Part shown: positions 33,352 to 45,131 of the stretch, piece by piece
Layout of the letters: every line of letters begins with the position of its first letter
Numbering within the stretch: position 1 is the stretch's first letter
Origin: Thalassia testudinum
Lineage: Eukaryota > Streptophyta > Magnoliopsida > Alismatales > Hydrocharitaceae
Direction of reading: 5' to 3'
DNA length: 64,000 bases
Assembly (NCBI GenBank): GCA_037157565.1
Contig: JAZHRO010000039.1
Coordinates: 45,384,001-45,448,000, forward strand
Position numbers and translations under genes: made by a program
Notes under the pieces: model-generated
The model's database searches: none
The model's input: only the letters and a program-made list of their open reading frames with translations
What the model was told of the DNA's origin: nothing

Positions 33352-36107
33352 GTAAAACTCATGGAGGACTCCGCACCTTCCTCGCCCACTCACTATACGT
33401 CCATATGTTACAGAATCCAAAGCAAGCCCTCTCACTTGATCGTGTAGTCTCTCTAACCCGTAAAAGGCATATCGACGATCGGCATTAACCCCCAATGGCC
33501 CCTTCTCTTCTGCGTGATCTTTACTTGGATGCAGCTATGTTTAACACATCGAATGTCGTCACCTAAATGCTGGTTCGATGGCACTCCCAATCTTCCTTTT
33601 CTTTCTTCGTGCCCGTGCATGTTGTCATTTGTGCTTGTCCGATAGATGTGGTTTCTAATGAAGCAGAGGGAGACGAAGTTCCTGGTGATTCATAGTTTAA
33701 TTGGTTTGGTTATGTTTTATCAAATCATGTTCTTTTGCCTGTGAGCTCGTATATGCTTGTACTTCTCTCTTTTGAGCCACTTTTTGAGCACAACTGTGAT
33801 GGTGAGTCGCCTTTTGCGTAATTGATGTATGTGATGTGGCATTGGCATGTGCTCTGGTTGTTGATGTTAGGGATGCTCAGATTAGGTTCTTCATGTTACA
33901 GTGCTGGTGTTTTTGCCTTCCAAACGACATAGAAGAGAGATTTTTTGTGCCTTTGCTACAAAAAGACTTCTGATGCTCAGCGAAGGTTGCTTGTAAGTGT
34001 GTTTGGAAAGCCAAAGATTTCTGATGTTACAAGGAAGCTTGAAGTGATCATGTAAAAAAAAAACACTAGCAATCTCTCTCTCAACTTACGGGTTAAAGGA
34101 GACGTTATCATACAAGATATCCTAAGAAGAAGATGGAAAGTGGAGTATAAGAAAGGAAGCAAGAAACACTCCTTCCACATCTTTCTATTATAGACATGGT
34201 TCTTGCAGTTGGATCCAATTTTAGCAATCTCTTTCCTATGTTGGTTGTTTTTCATGATTAGTTGAAACATAAATTTGACAATCTTTTTCTTAATGTGTCT
34301 AAGTGGTAGCTAGGAGCTTATGCTTGGTTGCTTTTGATATTATTAAGCAGGGTTTTAAGTGTTCATGTGAATGTTGTTTTGGCAAGTTGTAGAGTGTGCA
34401 TGCTAGAGAACATCACCGGAATATTGTTGATTTCGGGAAATTGACAAAAATCATAAACAAATAGAAATTCACACCTGTCTGTTTGAAGGTAAGAATCATC
34501 ATTTTGGATTATATATTAGAGAAATACATTAATAATAAGTTAAAAGAAGTCAAGCCACGTCCACAGCAGTATAAGCTAGCTTATAGGCTTGTACGTACGT
34601 ATTCAAGAGCAAGCTAGCTTGTACACAAATCTAGGTGCAGGCACAGATACTGGACAAGTACCTTATGCTCAGAAGTTACAGAAACAACCCAGTATACACT
34701 TTTGCAAATATAGATACAATCATGGCATGGCTACAAACGTAACACGTTGAAGAATTGTACCACATCAGAAACTCGCAAAAATAGATGTGGCTATAAGAGC
34801 CGAGAACTGTTACTCAATAACGTGGGAGTGCATTTTGGGTGGTTGCTTTGGATCTGTACAAACAAGTTGGCTCAAATTAAGGTTTAGGTCAATAGATCAA
34901 GTTGTAAGGTACATATATTGCTATTTCAAAAAAGTACATATATTGCACAAATAGTTACACATTTATATGCGTTAGGCACCCAAGCTCTTAAGGAAGAGGT
35001 CGCATGTTTGACTCTCCACCCCAACACAATTTATTTTATTTTTCCTTTTCAAAAAAAAAAAAAATCAAAGTGTAGAAAACTGCAATGTGCCTGCGGGGAT
35101 TCAAAATTTTTAAATTATGAGGATTAATTTCTTACTTCTAGCAAGCAAGTGAACAACTCAATATGCACGAGTCATAAATGTATGATTCCGTGATTACAGG
35201 AGCTTGAGCTTCAAGGTTTGATATGGAGATGGAGTCATGGAAAGAGTAGAGATGGAACTAGAGAGAGACGGTGTTGTAGTAAGCTGGGATTTAGCAAAAG
35301 AATGCAGAGAGAAGGTGGAGCCTAGAAACTGATACTTCGAAGAAATGGAAAGAAAAGACAGGGAATGGAGTCTTGGAGGCAAGGTAGAGGGTAGCAACAT
35401 AGAGGACAGAGACCACAAGCCAAGAACTCAGATTTGTTCAACAATACCACATCTCTAATGATATTTCCCATATTGGCAATATCTTGTAATTCTTGCACTT
35501 AAATAACCTTGTTTCGGTGATATTGGACAAGACCTACCAATGTTTTTCACACATATTGTCAAAATCCCTGACTCTCATTCTTTCAAAATGGAAAAAAAAT
35601 CCCTACTGGCAGTGTTTCATGTAAATTGATGTCAGATCCCCCTCTCTATACATGATGCACACATATATTTTGATATCTTAAAATATGCTGTTGAGTTTAT
35701 TGAGACGTTTGATTCTCTGCGCCTTTCACTTTTCTTCAACAGTCTTAAGTAATACAAGATTTAGTAATTTATATATTTCAGCTGTACCTGCTTCTCTGTA
35801 TTTCAACGTGCTTGTGAGCCTAATCAAGTGCATCCACTGACTTGCCCCTGTATGGTGCATACCATTTTCTTAGTTTAAGTAGTTTTTTCCCTTGTCCAGA
35901 AGCTGTATCCTATCAGGGAATTGTTGGTGGCTACGATGTCTCAATCTTGCTTTTCATGTTGACATTAATAAGGACTTTTCAATAAAAAAAAAAACATTGA
36001 GAAAAATAAGAAGTGTAAGTGATGTTAGTTTTCATGGATCCTCATTAGGACATAATCTATTAGATTATTAAGTGACAACAACTTCTAAAAATTACTTTTT
36101 CTTACAG
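33352..36107 (+). other. candidate long leader intron of NRPD2/NRPE2
   Basis: T-rich DNA without coding signal between the candidate donor and the acceptor at 36107. It holds a SINE-like sequence (34915-35065). At about 2.75 kb it would be a long leader intron. Confidence 0.4.
34915..35065 (+). repeat. SINE-like tRNA-derived sequence
   Basis: GTTAGGCACCCAAGCTCTTA could be an A-box region, and GGTCGCATGTTTGACTC resembles the RNA polymerase III B box (GGTTCGANNCC). A C-rich link, a T-rich stretch and a 14-base A-run (35050-35064) follow, the layout of plant SINEs. The B box is not a full match and no target duplication was found. Confidence 0.4.
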
Positions 36108-36589
36108 AGTTGAGGAAATTTCCTTGCAAGATTAGTAGGCTGCAGTAACCGTTCTGCTGCTTTGTCCAACTACGGGATTCCTCTGAGCTAATGGATATTG
36201 ACAAGGTGGCTGATCCCCTTGAAGAGCGAAACTTGGATGTTGAGACAGTAAAGAAGTTCAGCAAGGAGGCTGCAAAATCGTTTTTTGATGAGTATGGCCC
36301 CATCAGTCATCAGATCAACTCATATAATGAGTTCATCACGAGTGGCATTCAGAATCTATTTGATTCTCTTGGGGAAATCACAGTTGAACCAAACTATGAA
36401 CCCAATAAAAAAGGGGAGAGTGGATGGAGATATGCGACTATAACCTATGGAAACGTCTCACTGGAGCCACCGACATTTTGGATACCATCTGGGGATCATG
36501 AGGGGGAAGAGCTAAAATTACTGCCAAGGCATGCACGACTTCAACATATGACCTATTCATCTCGTATGAAGGCTGAAGTGAATGTGCAG
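36108..36589 (+). CDS. NRPD2: second-largest subunit of RNA polymerase IV/V (NRPD2/NRPE2), first coding exon; CDS from 36191
   Basis: The ATG at 36191 opens 133 codons to a donor CAG|GTAATC at 36589/36590, phase 0. The protein reads SFFDEYGPISHQINSYNEFI, then QNLFDSLGE, SGWRYATITYGNVSLEPPTF, and LPRHARLQHMTYSSRMKAEV before NVQ. This matches the N-terminal protrusion region of NRPD2/NRPE2: SHQxNSYNxFI, WRYAT, LPxHARLQxMTYS. Pol II Rpb2 lacks this wording. The protein is the shared catalytic second subunit of Pol IV and Pol V, which drive RNA-directed DNA methylation of transposons in the nucleus. No later exon was recognised to 64000, so this is either the 5' end of a gene with a transposon-filled intron or an orphan fragment. 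Confidence 0.85.
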
Positions 36590-36936
36590 GTAATCGAGTT
36601 GTGTTCAATGATCTGATTTTTTCCATATTTCTTGTCATATTAATTTTTTTAACAATTAGATATTGCTCATTGAATTCTAAGCATTTGCAGTGAAGCTATA
36701 AAGTCTGTCAAACCATACAAGGGACTAAAAGTTTTTTGAATTATTTTTGTTTTGAGCATCTATTTTAGTTAGTGATTATGGTTGCACTCCAACTGTTGTG
36801 TGACTTAGGGAATATGTACTTATCTTTACTGCATTTTCTGGTAATACTAGTAGTAATTAGCTATTTGCATGCAGTTTACAAATGAATCTCTAATTACCTT
36901 CAATGAAGGAGACACTGTTGCCATCCATTTTGTTGG
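36590..36936 (+). other. start of NRPD2/NRPE2 intron, up to the copia insertion
   Basis: A T-rich intron-like stretch. TTTACAAATGAATC at 36873 follows an AG and stays open for about 60 bp, but its translation does not resemble the next NRPD2 exon. It ends with GTTGG, the target duplication of the copia composite. Confidence 0.45.
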
Positions 36937-37196
36937 TGTCAGAGAAATATCCCATGTTAGGAATGGAAATTATCTTCCTATTTTATGTTTTTTTTTTTTT
37001 TTTAAATTTTAGAAAGTTGATAGAGAAATGTTAGGAATTTAGAATTCTTAGAGATTTAATGAGATTTGGAGAGATTTAGTATGTTTCCTTTTGTGATTGA
37101 ATTAGGATTGTTACCCTCTCTATGTAAAAGGGACTAAATATTATGTTTTGTTCTTGAGTTTGATTAATAACAGTTTCTATTCTTTAAAACTTCACA
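36937..37196 (+). repeat. 5' LTR of the copia composite
   Basis: TGTCAGAGAAATATCCC to CTTCACA, 260 bp, homologous to 39736-39977. It contains a run of T (36990-37003) absent in the partner. Confidence 0.82.
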
Positions 37197-37213
37197 TGGT
37201 ATCAGAGCAGGTC
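37197..37213 (+). other. primer binding site, initiator Met tRNA type
   Basis: TGGTATCAGAGCAGGTC follows the LTR directly. TGGTATCAGAGC is the standard copia primer site. Confidence 0.88.
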
Positions 37214-38289
37214 TATTGTGGGACCACAACGTGTTCTACCATGTTCTAGGGGTGTCGCTGGCACCTCCTTGCATTGGGTGCATGTGCAACCCTTATGGAC
37301 TCTATCTGCGACACAATGTGTGGCTTTATTGTTGAGATATTTATCTCGGTTCTCCTCTTCGTCCTCTCTGTGTCGATCTTCATCTTGTCCAAAGCGTTGC
37401 CAAGCATTAGTGCTTGGCTTATCTCCAATGTGGTGTCAATTGAGGGGACTCTATCTAGCCCTTGCATCGTTGCGTGGGCTTCTATCACATGACAAGGTTT
37501 GCAGTATGACTAGGCAATGCCACGCAAGAAGATCGAATAGGCTCGAGCCTAGTTCAACGATTTAGTCATCCCCATTGATCGATTTCTAGTCTTCTTCTTG
37601 ATTGGTGAGATTTCAGCAATGGTGGATGAAGAGACTTCGATGGACTGCCTTAGGAATCTTCTAAAGTGCAAAGAACCCTCTCCTACAACAGCTGTAGCTG
37701 TGACTATTATTGATGTCGCAAAAGTACCCTTTACCCAACTTGTAAGTAGCTCAAAGTACTATATTGAAGCCTCGAGTCACATGATTGACGTTGAAGACAT
37801 CGGTGAGTTGTGGCGTAACTGAGCCATGCATCGGCCCCATCTGTAAATGCCCTACGTCAGTTCTGCCTCCTCATAGCAAAAAGGATTTTTGTTGGTGTAA
37901 GACCACTACTAGTGCTTGGGATCGTCTTTCCTTTGGTAATTGCTTGGGATCGTCTCCCCTACTAGTAGTGGTTGGGTTCGTCTCCCTTATGTTGTTGCTT
38001 GCTTGGGATTGACTCCCCTATTCCACTATGGCCTGGGATTGTCTATTCTACTAGTGCAACTTAGTTGGGATTGCTTTTCGACTATCTAAAGGTCTCTGAG
38101 TCTTTTTTTTTTTATAACTCCAAAGGAGTTAGGCTTCCATTGGCGAAGGGATGATTGCTTGCGTGCCTGTTTAATTACACACCTACCTTGCCTGTCTACT
38201 ACAACCCTGAATTGCATTAGATGGGGGGAGCTCTCCTACTGTATTGTTTTTACAAGTTGGGTGTTGCACGTTTCAACTGGACAGGGTAG

Positions 38290-38556
38290 TGTTAGAGATA
38301 ATTTAGAAAAGTAGAAACTATAGAGATACTTTAGGTAAACAGAAATTATCTCTTTCTATGTTTTAGGAATTATCTCTTTCCATGTTTTATCTCTTTCAAA
38401 TTGTAAGAGATATATTCTGGATTTGATTTGTTTCCATGTTTAGGATTAAGATTGGAATTGAGATAATAGGATTGATCTCTCTCTATTTAAAGGGATGAAT
38501 TTTATTTGTTTTATTGAGATTAAGATCAATGAATGCTAGTTACAAAAATCTTTATA
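38290..38556 (+). repeat. inner LTR of the copia composite
   Basis: TGTTAGAGATAATTTAG to CTTTATA, 267 bp. It is clearly different in sequence from the outer LTRs but has the same layout and similar length. The last two bases are TA where CA is expected. Confidence 0.72.
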
Positions 38557-38573
38557 TGGTATCAGAGCAAGTC
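38557..38573 (+). other. second primer binding site in the copia composite
   Basis: TGGTATCAGAGCAAGTC directly follows the inner LTR. Confidence 0.85.
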
Positions 38574-39656
38574 TTTCTTGTGAAGACCTCGACCCTTACC
38601 AAACCCTAAGAGGCTACTATTGTCTACCTTTGGCTGGTTGGAGGGCCTTGGCAATTGGTCACTAGAGTCGCCACCGCCGACCAACCTCCTATCGGCGTTG
38701 CTGCCCTTTGACAGTCCTTGTTGTTGTTGTTGTGATTACTTTTGGCTCATTATTTCTGTTGGTATTGCTGATGTTGTTGCCTCGTGGAAGGTAGCCTGGG
38801 GTTTGACGATCCGCCCTCTTCCCTTATGGTGATCAGATCTGGCTGCCACAAGGCCAGATCTAGCAGAAAACTTACCTGGGCAGTGCCATCGGTCATGATT
38901 TTGGCATCGATGAAGTCCTTGTGACCTTAGCGATCAGTTCAGCGTGCTCCTATTGAGGAATTGCGAGCTCTGTTTGCTTTGTTTTACGATTCGTGCCTCT
39001 GGCAATCCTTAATGTTGTTGCCTTGGTTGCTATTGCGTCTATTGCTGCTGTTGCATGTGCGTTTGTTGCTGCTGCTATGATTATTGCTATTGATTCGTAC
39101 TGCGGGGGGAGGACCCCTTGCACCCCTTGTGGGAAGTCCTCGGACACCTCAGACTTTTCCATTGAAAATTGAAGAAAAAAAGTTATACTAAAGAGCAAGA
39201 CCTCTGCAACCACTGATTGGGAACGTTTCTCATATGTGGTTGCTACTTTTGTTATGGTCTTCGTCTTCTACTGCTACAGTTGCAACCAATATAGAAGTCG
39301 CAAAAGTATTGTCTATGTGGCTTGTGCTTGGTTTGACAGAAAGCTCTGAAGTCTCGGCTCATGTCATTAACATAGAGGACGTCGATGAGTGGTGGGGAAA
39401 TTGACCCACAAGCTCTGCCCCATTCATAAATGTCTGGACGCATTTCTCCTCTTCTCCGAGTGCGAAGAGTTTTTTCTCTAGAGATGGGCAATTGCTAGTG
39501 CTTAGGAGCATGCCCCAATATAAAGGTCTCCAATTCAGTTGAAATTCTGTTGAAATATTTTTGTGTTCAAGTTCATGCTTGAGATCGACTCTTGTTGAAG
39601 ACAAAGTATGTGCATGAAGAAGTCTACACACATGCTTTAGGCTTAACTACCTCAGA

Positions 39657-39735
39657 TTGGGGGGGGGGGGGGTGGAGAGCATCTCTCAAGTCCTACTCCT
39701 TTAAGTTGGAGCGTGCACATCCAACTTAGGACGAG
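39657..39735 (+). other. polypurine (G-run) tract and stem-loop before the 3' LTR
   Basis: A long G-run (39658-39672) is followed by AAGTTGGAGCGTGCACATCC and AACTT, which can pair as AAGTTGGA/TCCAACTT. The same order is found at 38223-38289 and 59355-59420. Confidence 0.6.
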
Positions 39736-39977
39736 TGTTATAGAAAAATCCCATGTTAGGAGTGAAAATTATCCACTTCCTATTTTGTATTTTTAGTTTT
39801 AGAAAGTTGTTAGGGAAATGTTAGGATTATTAGAGATTTGATGAAATTTGGAGAGATTTAATTTGTTTCATTTTGTGATGGAATTAGGATTGGTACCCTC
39901 ACTATATAAAGGAACCAAATGTCATGCTTTATTCTTGAGTTTCATTAATAATGGTTTCTATTCCTCAAAACTTCATA
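39736..39977 (+). repeat. 3' LTR of the copia composite
   Basis: TGTTATAGAAAAATCCC to CTTCATA, 242 bp. The terminal CA has become TA. GTTGG follows as the target duplication. Confidence 0.82.
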
Positions 39978-39982
39978 GTTGG

Positions 39983-40329
39983 AAAGATTTACGTAGAGTC
40001 AGAAGGTGGGGAAATAAATCCTCTACTTATGAATCGTTAGTTAATTATGCATGTAGTGGCTTAAATGTGTTTTCCTCTTAGACGATAATGAATGAAAGAA
40101 ACATCTAGATTTTTGGTTGTTCATGTATGATTATCACATACTCTAATCATCTTGTGACAAAAGTGTATCGCGTGGTTAGGCATTTCTTGTCTTCCACTTT
40201 CTCCTTTTGTGATGAGAGCAGGCTGCAGGACACTCCATCGCGCACACACCCTTACATGGAGGCTGCAACACAGAAATGGATAGAGGTCTCCATACTAACA
40301 CACCTCATCCATATGATTATTTATAATAC
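39983..40329. other. no supported feature
   Basis: About 350 bp between the two copia elements with short frames only and no NRPD2 exon recognised. Confidence 0.35.
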
Positions 40330-40587
40330 ACCCAGACAAGGACTATCATAACAACATGTAATACAAGAGTGATTGAGGTTTAGTTTAATTACAATGGTTG
40401 CCTCACATTCTTTAATATCTTCCCTCAAACTGAAGGCTTTTGAAGAAGCTAAAGTTTGCCATGGATTGGTACTCATATTTGTCGCAGCAATGTAACAATG
40501 TGGTATACACTTACTTATAGGCCACCATACACAACATAAAGCCCCATCCACTATGTTGGACAAAACCACTATACAATTCTCTCTACA
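40330..40587 (-). repeat. 3' LTR of a minus-strand copia-type element (inner limit approximate)
   Basis: The minus strand starts TGTAGAGAGAATTGTATAGTGG at 40587, right after a GAGGGAG purine tract. About 120 bp match the LTR at 51772-52024 (the ATACAATT, CCACTA and ACACAGCATAAAG region). The rest differs, so the lower limit is a length estimate. A stem AAGCT/AGCTT precedes the purine tract. Confidence 0.55.
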
Positions 40588-41795
40588 CTCCCTCTTAAGC
40601 TAAATGCTCAGCTTGTAACACAAAGAAACTTATTCTACAAACAGAACACAACACTGTGGATTAGTTCTTGCTTGTAGACGGGAACACGGGCTGGAGCTGT
40701 TGGACGAATTGTAGCTGGCTATGAAATGAGGGCTCTCCTCTAGAGACTAGATGTTGGTGGCCCTCCATTCAGTATCCTTGAAATGTGCCTTCCTTTGAAG
40801 ACCTCGAAGCTATATCTCTCACATAGAAATCAACTAGGCCCTTCCTCTGAGGACCTCGAAGATGGATCTCCCTCTCTGGAGGCCTTGAAACTCTGGACCT
40901 CCCAGAGTTTGTTTTCTTATGTGATGATCAGCTACTCTAAAAGTCCGTAGCGGTATCCAATGCCATCCATCGTAACTTGGGATTGCAATAAAGGGACTTT
41001 CAAACGGGGGTGACTACACTAGACTTTCACACTCCCCCTTTCTCCCATACTCATATGAGAGAAAATAACAACAAGAAGGAATAATAAAGACTAGAGAAGT
41101 GCTTCTCCCCCTCTTCTCGTAATCATCGCCAATTTTATTTTATCCTTTTGCTTTTCTTTCTCCATTTTCTTCTCTCTCTTTTTTTCAACAACTAAACATA
41201 AACTTGGAAAGATAGAGAGCAACAATGTAAAATGCCTACCCCCCACCCAAAAAAAAAGGAAGAAACTGAGGGTGAAAATTGCAAAAGACCCAAAAATATT
41301 TCATCTAAGATTTAAAGAACCCATTCTGATTGTTACTTCCCAAACTTTCTCTATTTTCCTCTTCTCTTTCTCTCTTTTTATTTTCAATCATGGAATAGAG
41401 ATCAAGGCTTTGCTGTTGCTCCACGCACTGCGCGATATCTCCACCTTCATTGCTGATCGCATGCGCTAGCTGTTCTCATAAGATCTGCACTGAGATGATC
41501 GTCGTGCCATCGCGAGATCGACGTCAAGAGATCTCGATCACTATGCGCGATCTCCATCGCTTCAACCACGCGCAAGCCCTTGCATCGCCATCATCTCCTC
41601 GTCGAGTCAACGTCTCTGTCCTCGAGGTCGACCTCCCAGCCGAGTCGACCTGCCACTTCTCCAAGATCCTCGATGCCCGTCGCGGTTTCCCACACGTCTT
41701 CGTCATTGGTTGCCTCATCAGCCGTGTTGCAGCCCACCATGTCATCGAGTGTGTGACCAAGGCCATCATCGACTGCAACAGGGTCCTCGCTGTCA
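40588..41795 (-). mobile_element. internal part of the minus-strand copia-type element, lower piece
   Basis: It runs from the 3' LTR to the nested Athila-type element. It has no gag or pol motif on either strand. 41400-41795 is GC-rich, with long open frames on both strands (123 codons plus, 90 minus) that look like a mirror effect of composition. The piece continues at 51369-51771. Confidence 0.5.
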
Positions 41796-41800
41796 ACCTC

Positions 41801-43403
41801 TGTTCGCTGCGAAATGCATAAAAATAATATTTCTATCATTGTAGTTGCGAATCACATTGAAACAAATAAACTTATAAATATTTCGGTAAGTATCGAGTCG
41901 TTCGCAAGGAGGCAAAACGTGATTTTCAACACTTTTCGTATTAGCTAATCTAGCCTAATGAAAGCATGAAAATAGAGACATGATATTTATAATATCATAT
42001 TTTCATTGCTACTTGCAAACAATTCTCAAACTAGGAATTAAAACAACTATACTAAAGAATAAAGAGAGAGAAAATAGATGAAGGGTGACGCTGCTTGTGG
42101 GATGCTTGTGCAAAGTGCAGCAACACTTAAGATCCAGAGCGTCGAGAGGAAGATTGGAGAGAGAGACTGCAGTGAGAGAGGCTGGAGATGTGTCTGGTGT
42201 GAGTTGCCTCTCAACTAGGGGCTTTGGGGCTCTTTTTATAGCATCAATGAGGGGCAAAATAGGTATTTAGGCCCTAAAAACCATGCAACACCTTAGGTGT
42301 AATCAGATCCGTCGTTCAGGAGATCAACGGATTAGATTGCGCCTTAAACAACCTTTATTGTGCCTTATATGCATGGATTTCACAAGATTGTGCCACGTGT
42401 CAGTTGCCGAGCTGCTCGATCTGCCGTCGAGCAGCCCTTCAGCATGTGCACGCGCGCTTTCAATTTCAGCCATTCGATTTTACAATCGGATGGCTTAAAC
42501 TCATCCCAACACCGCCTAATTCTTACGCGTCTATCGGCACATCCACCTGATCACGTGTGCTCATCCGCACCGCCTAATCCAACGCATCCCCGCGCCCCGC
42601 GTGGCTGTCTCCGTGCCGCTTGATCTCCACATGACGGTTCAATTGAATCCGTGCACACCGCCTCTTTGATTTCGCACTCTGCGATTCGAACATGCGCACT
42701 TTGCTCTCGTGTGAATGCGGTGACCGCTGCACTACACCGCTTCTTTTGTCGTGGTTTGGAATTTAAGTGCGGCCGCTTTTAGCCGTTAGATGAAGATTTA
42801 ACAACTGAGATGCGTTCTTCTTTGATAAAGGGCGCGCGGACAGGGTGACGTGGCTCCTTCGTGGCCATTGGATGACAATCCAACGACCCATTTTTTCCTT
42901 GAGTAGTTGGGGCGCGGTAGTGGATTGTTGGGATGGTGCCACACGGCACCATCTTGACCGTTCATCTTCTCGCTTTTGTAGTTGGTGCTACAGGGCTTCG
43001 ATCGGGTTGATCTTTGCACCGTTGGATTGTGATCGTTGATCTGGATCCATCCATGCGGTTGGATTTGACATCTGATGTTTGGATTTGTGCTATTTGGCTC
43101 CTTGGCCTATGATCTTCTACAGGTTGTATGTAATGCTACGAAAGTCTGATCAAGACGATTCCGAAAGTGTTGGACTTTCGTCGTCATCCTAATCAGATCC
43201 GTACGATCTGATTTATAATCTGCGGTCGCAGATCATCTACAATTAGTATTGTCTCACTTTTATAGTATAAAGTATCATTATTATCTATAAAGCTAATAAA
43301 TTAACTATGATGCAAATTATGATGCTGATGCATGCATTGTCCCTAAGTTAAGCTAAATCTAGCTAATTTAGGTAGATTAGGTCCTATGATTTTTGTGCAA
43401 TCA
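41801..43403 (-). repeat. 3' LTR of the minus-strand Athila-type element
   Basis: 1,603 bp, against 1,322 bp for its partner. The main difference is an extra GC-rich segment around 42410-42625. It contains a hairpin, CGATTTTACAATCG (42476-42489). A minus-strand TATA box CTATAAAAAG lies at 42231-42241. Confidence 0.88.
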
Positions 43404-45130
43404 TACCTTTATGCTTGAATCTTGCTAGTCCCTACCAAATGCAAGATAAAATGCAAAGTGATCTTAAATGACTAATTTCTATCAGGAGTTCGACTAAAGA
43501 TTTATTTCTTTTGTTTCATCCAAAATTTTAGAAATCCAGATAGTTGTGAAAGTATAGTGTTGTAGTTTATGCAACGGATTCAAGTGAAAAGTCAATCCAC
43601 ATCTAATACTCGTACTTGACCCTTAGTGAAATTCTATCGGAATATGCAATCTTCTTCCTTCAGGGTTATAAAATAATATATAATTTCAACCTCGACTGTT
43701 TGGCTTACGTAGAAGACGTCTGAGTCAAGTGGGCTTGTATTTTGTGGCTCATACTCTTCTGGTGCTACACATAGATTAATACTACAGAACCTAGATTTCC
43801 AGACTTATTAAATAATTCAACTCAAAGAGAGGTGAAACTATGCTCTCTTTAGTTCCGTTGTACTTATTCTCTCTCTTTCTTTTTCTTTTTCTCTTTTTCT
43901 TCTCTTTTCTTTTCCAGCTCACAATCTCACCAGATTTGTAAATATATTTGGTGGCCTCTCATGGCATTAACACTTTGATTACGTTCTGATAATCCTATGA
44001 CTAAGTCAACAATCCTCAGCCCGTATTCAGGCGGTCAGAAATACAGAAAAGTAGGTCAAGGTTGTATTTGGTGGATTGTAAAGGGAATGAGTGTTGTTGC
44101 CTCAATGTGCTTGACATGAAGTAAACATAACGCAATTAAAACACTATCTTGTTTTATATGTATATTTCTTTTGTTTTGCTCTTTCTTTCTTTTTATATGC
44201 ATATTTATTTCTATCAACACAACGTAATGCAGCACTCATGCACATTTTTATTCAGGAGGCATTATTCAGAATTGGAGGTGTTTAAGAGGATATCGGGTGG
44301 CTTATTTAGTAGAAGTGCCTACTCTTGACATCGGGAAAGGAATGGATGAGACAACGTATTTCTGACCTTGATATTAGTACCCTCCTTCAGCCGAGGATTT
44401 CATAAAGGACAGTCGTAACCATCAACCTTAGTCATAGTCTTATTAGAATCTACTCTCTGTGTATGTCTTGTTTGGTGGCTCTCTAAAAATTCTCACAAAG
44501 AATTTATACATAGGAACTAAGAGCGAAAATTATATCTAACTTTGGGTATCATTATCCAATTACACAGAAACTAAGATTCCTTGTACTGGACTTAGAGTAC
44601 CAATAGACTCTCTACTCTCACCTCGCAAATGTTTAGTGGATCTATTAGAAGATAATTTGCTTGACTTCCTAATTACTATCCCAGGGTTCAGGAGAAGAAG
44701 CATTGCTTTTTCTCGACAAACTAAAGATATTGGTCTTCACAGAAGATCCATTGCAAATTTTACGTACAAGTGTGAAATTATTCTGGATTCTAAATTCAGG
44801 AATCAACTTAAGAATAAATCCCTAACAAAATCTTCTTGATAAATTTTTTTTTATACATGAATGTAATATTTTTTTTTTACATAAAAATAAGACGTGATGT
44901 CCACCCCTCATGCTTATTTATTTCAATGTCCTCATTGAAATATATGCAGGAAAATAAAAAGTAATAAGCGATAGGATGACATATTACCTCACTGAGCTTG
45001 TTAATCTAGGTTAGCTTATTTAGTCAAAAATGAAAAATACCTTTATAGAATACTGGGTTGCCTCCTAGCCAGCGCTAAGTTTAACGTCATTTATCGGACC
45101 AAATCCAAAAGAAATATGTATTTCAATATT
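43404..45130 (-). other. 3' non-coding part of the minus-strand Athila-type element
   Basis: It lies between the protease side and the 3' LTR. At 45053-45085 the minus strand reads AACTTAGCGCTGGCTAGGAG and GCAACCC, the conserved segment that normally follows integrase. So the end of pol is next to protease with everything between removed. A single AGACGTCT occurs at 43714. The purine tract AAAGGTA precedes the LTR. Confidence 0.65.
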
Positions 45131-45131
45131 G

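Larger units (their letters stand above)
36937..39977 (+). mobile_element. composite non-autonomous copia-type element with three LTRs
   Basis: Outer LTRs lie at 36937-37196 and 39736-39977, with a perfect target duplication GTTGG (36932-36936, 39978-39982). A third, different LTR (38290-38556) sits between them, with its own primer site. Both internal parts (37197-38289, 38557-39735) lack gag and pol but resemble each other (for example GTCGCAAAAGTA near 37717 and GTCGCAAAAGTATT near 39295) and end in similar G-rich tracts. It could be a recombinant of two related non-autonomous elements. It would have been mobilised by another copia element's enzymes. Confidence 0.8.

Noticed and set aside
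36873..36936. Open stretch after an AG as NRPD2 exon 3
   Set aside because: The translation does not match the NRPD2 segment that follows the first exon, and no donor site fits.
41450..41821. 123-codon ORF with an overlapping minus-strand partner
   Set aside because: Open frames on both strands in a GC-rich stretch, inside copia-type internal DNA, and the ORF crosses the LTR junction at 41801.
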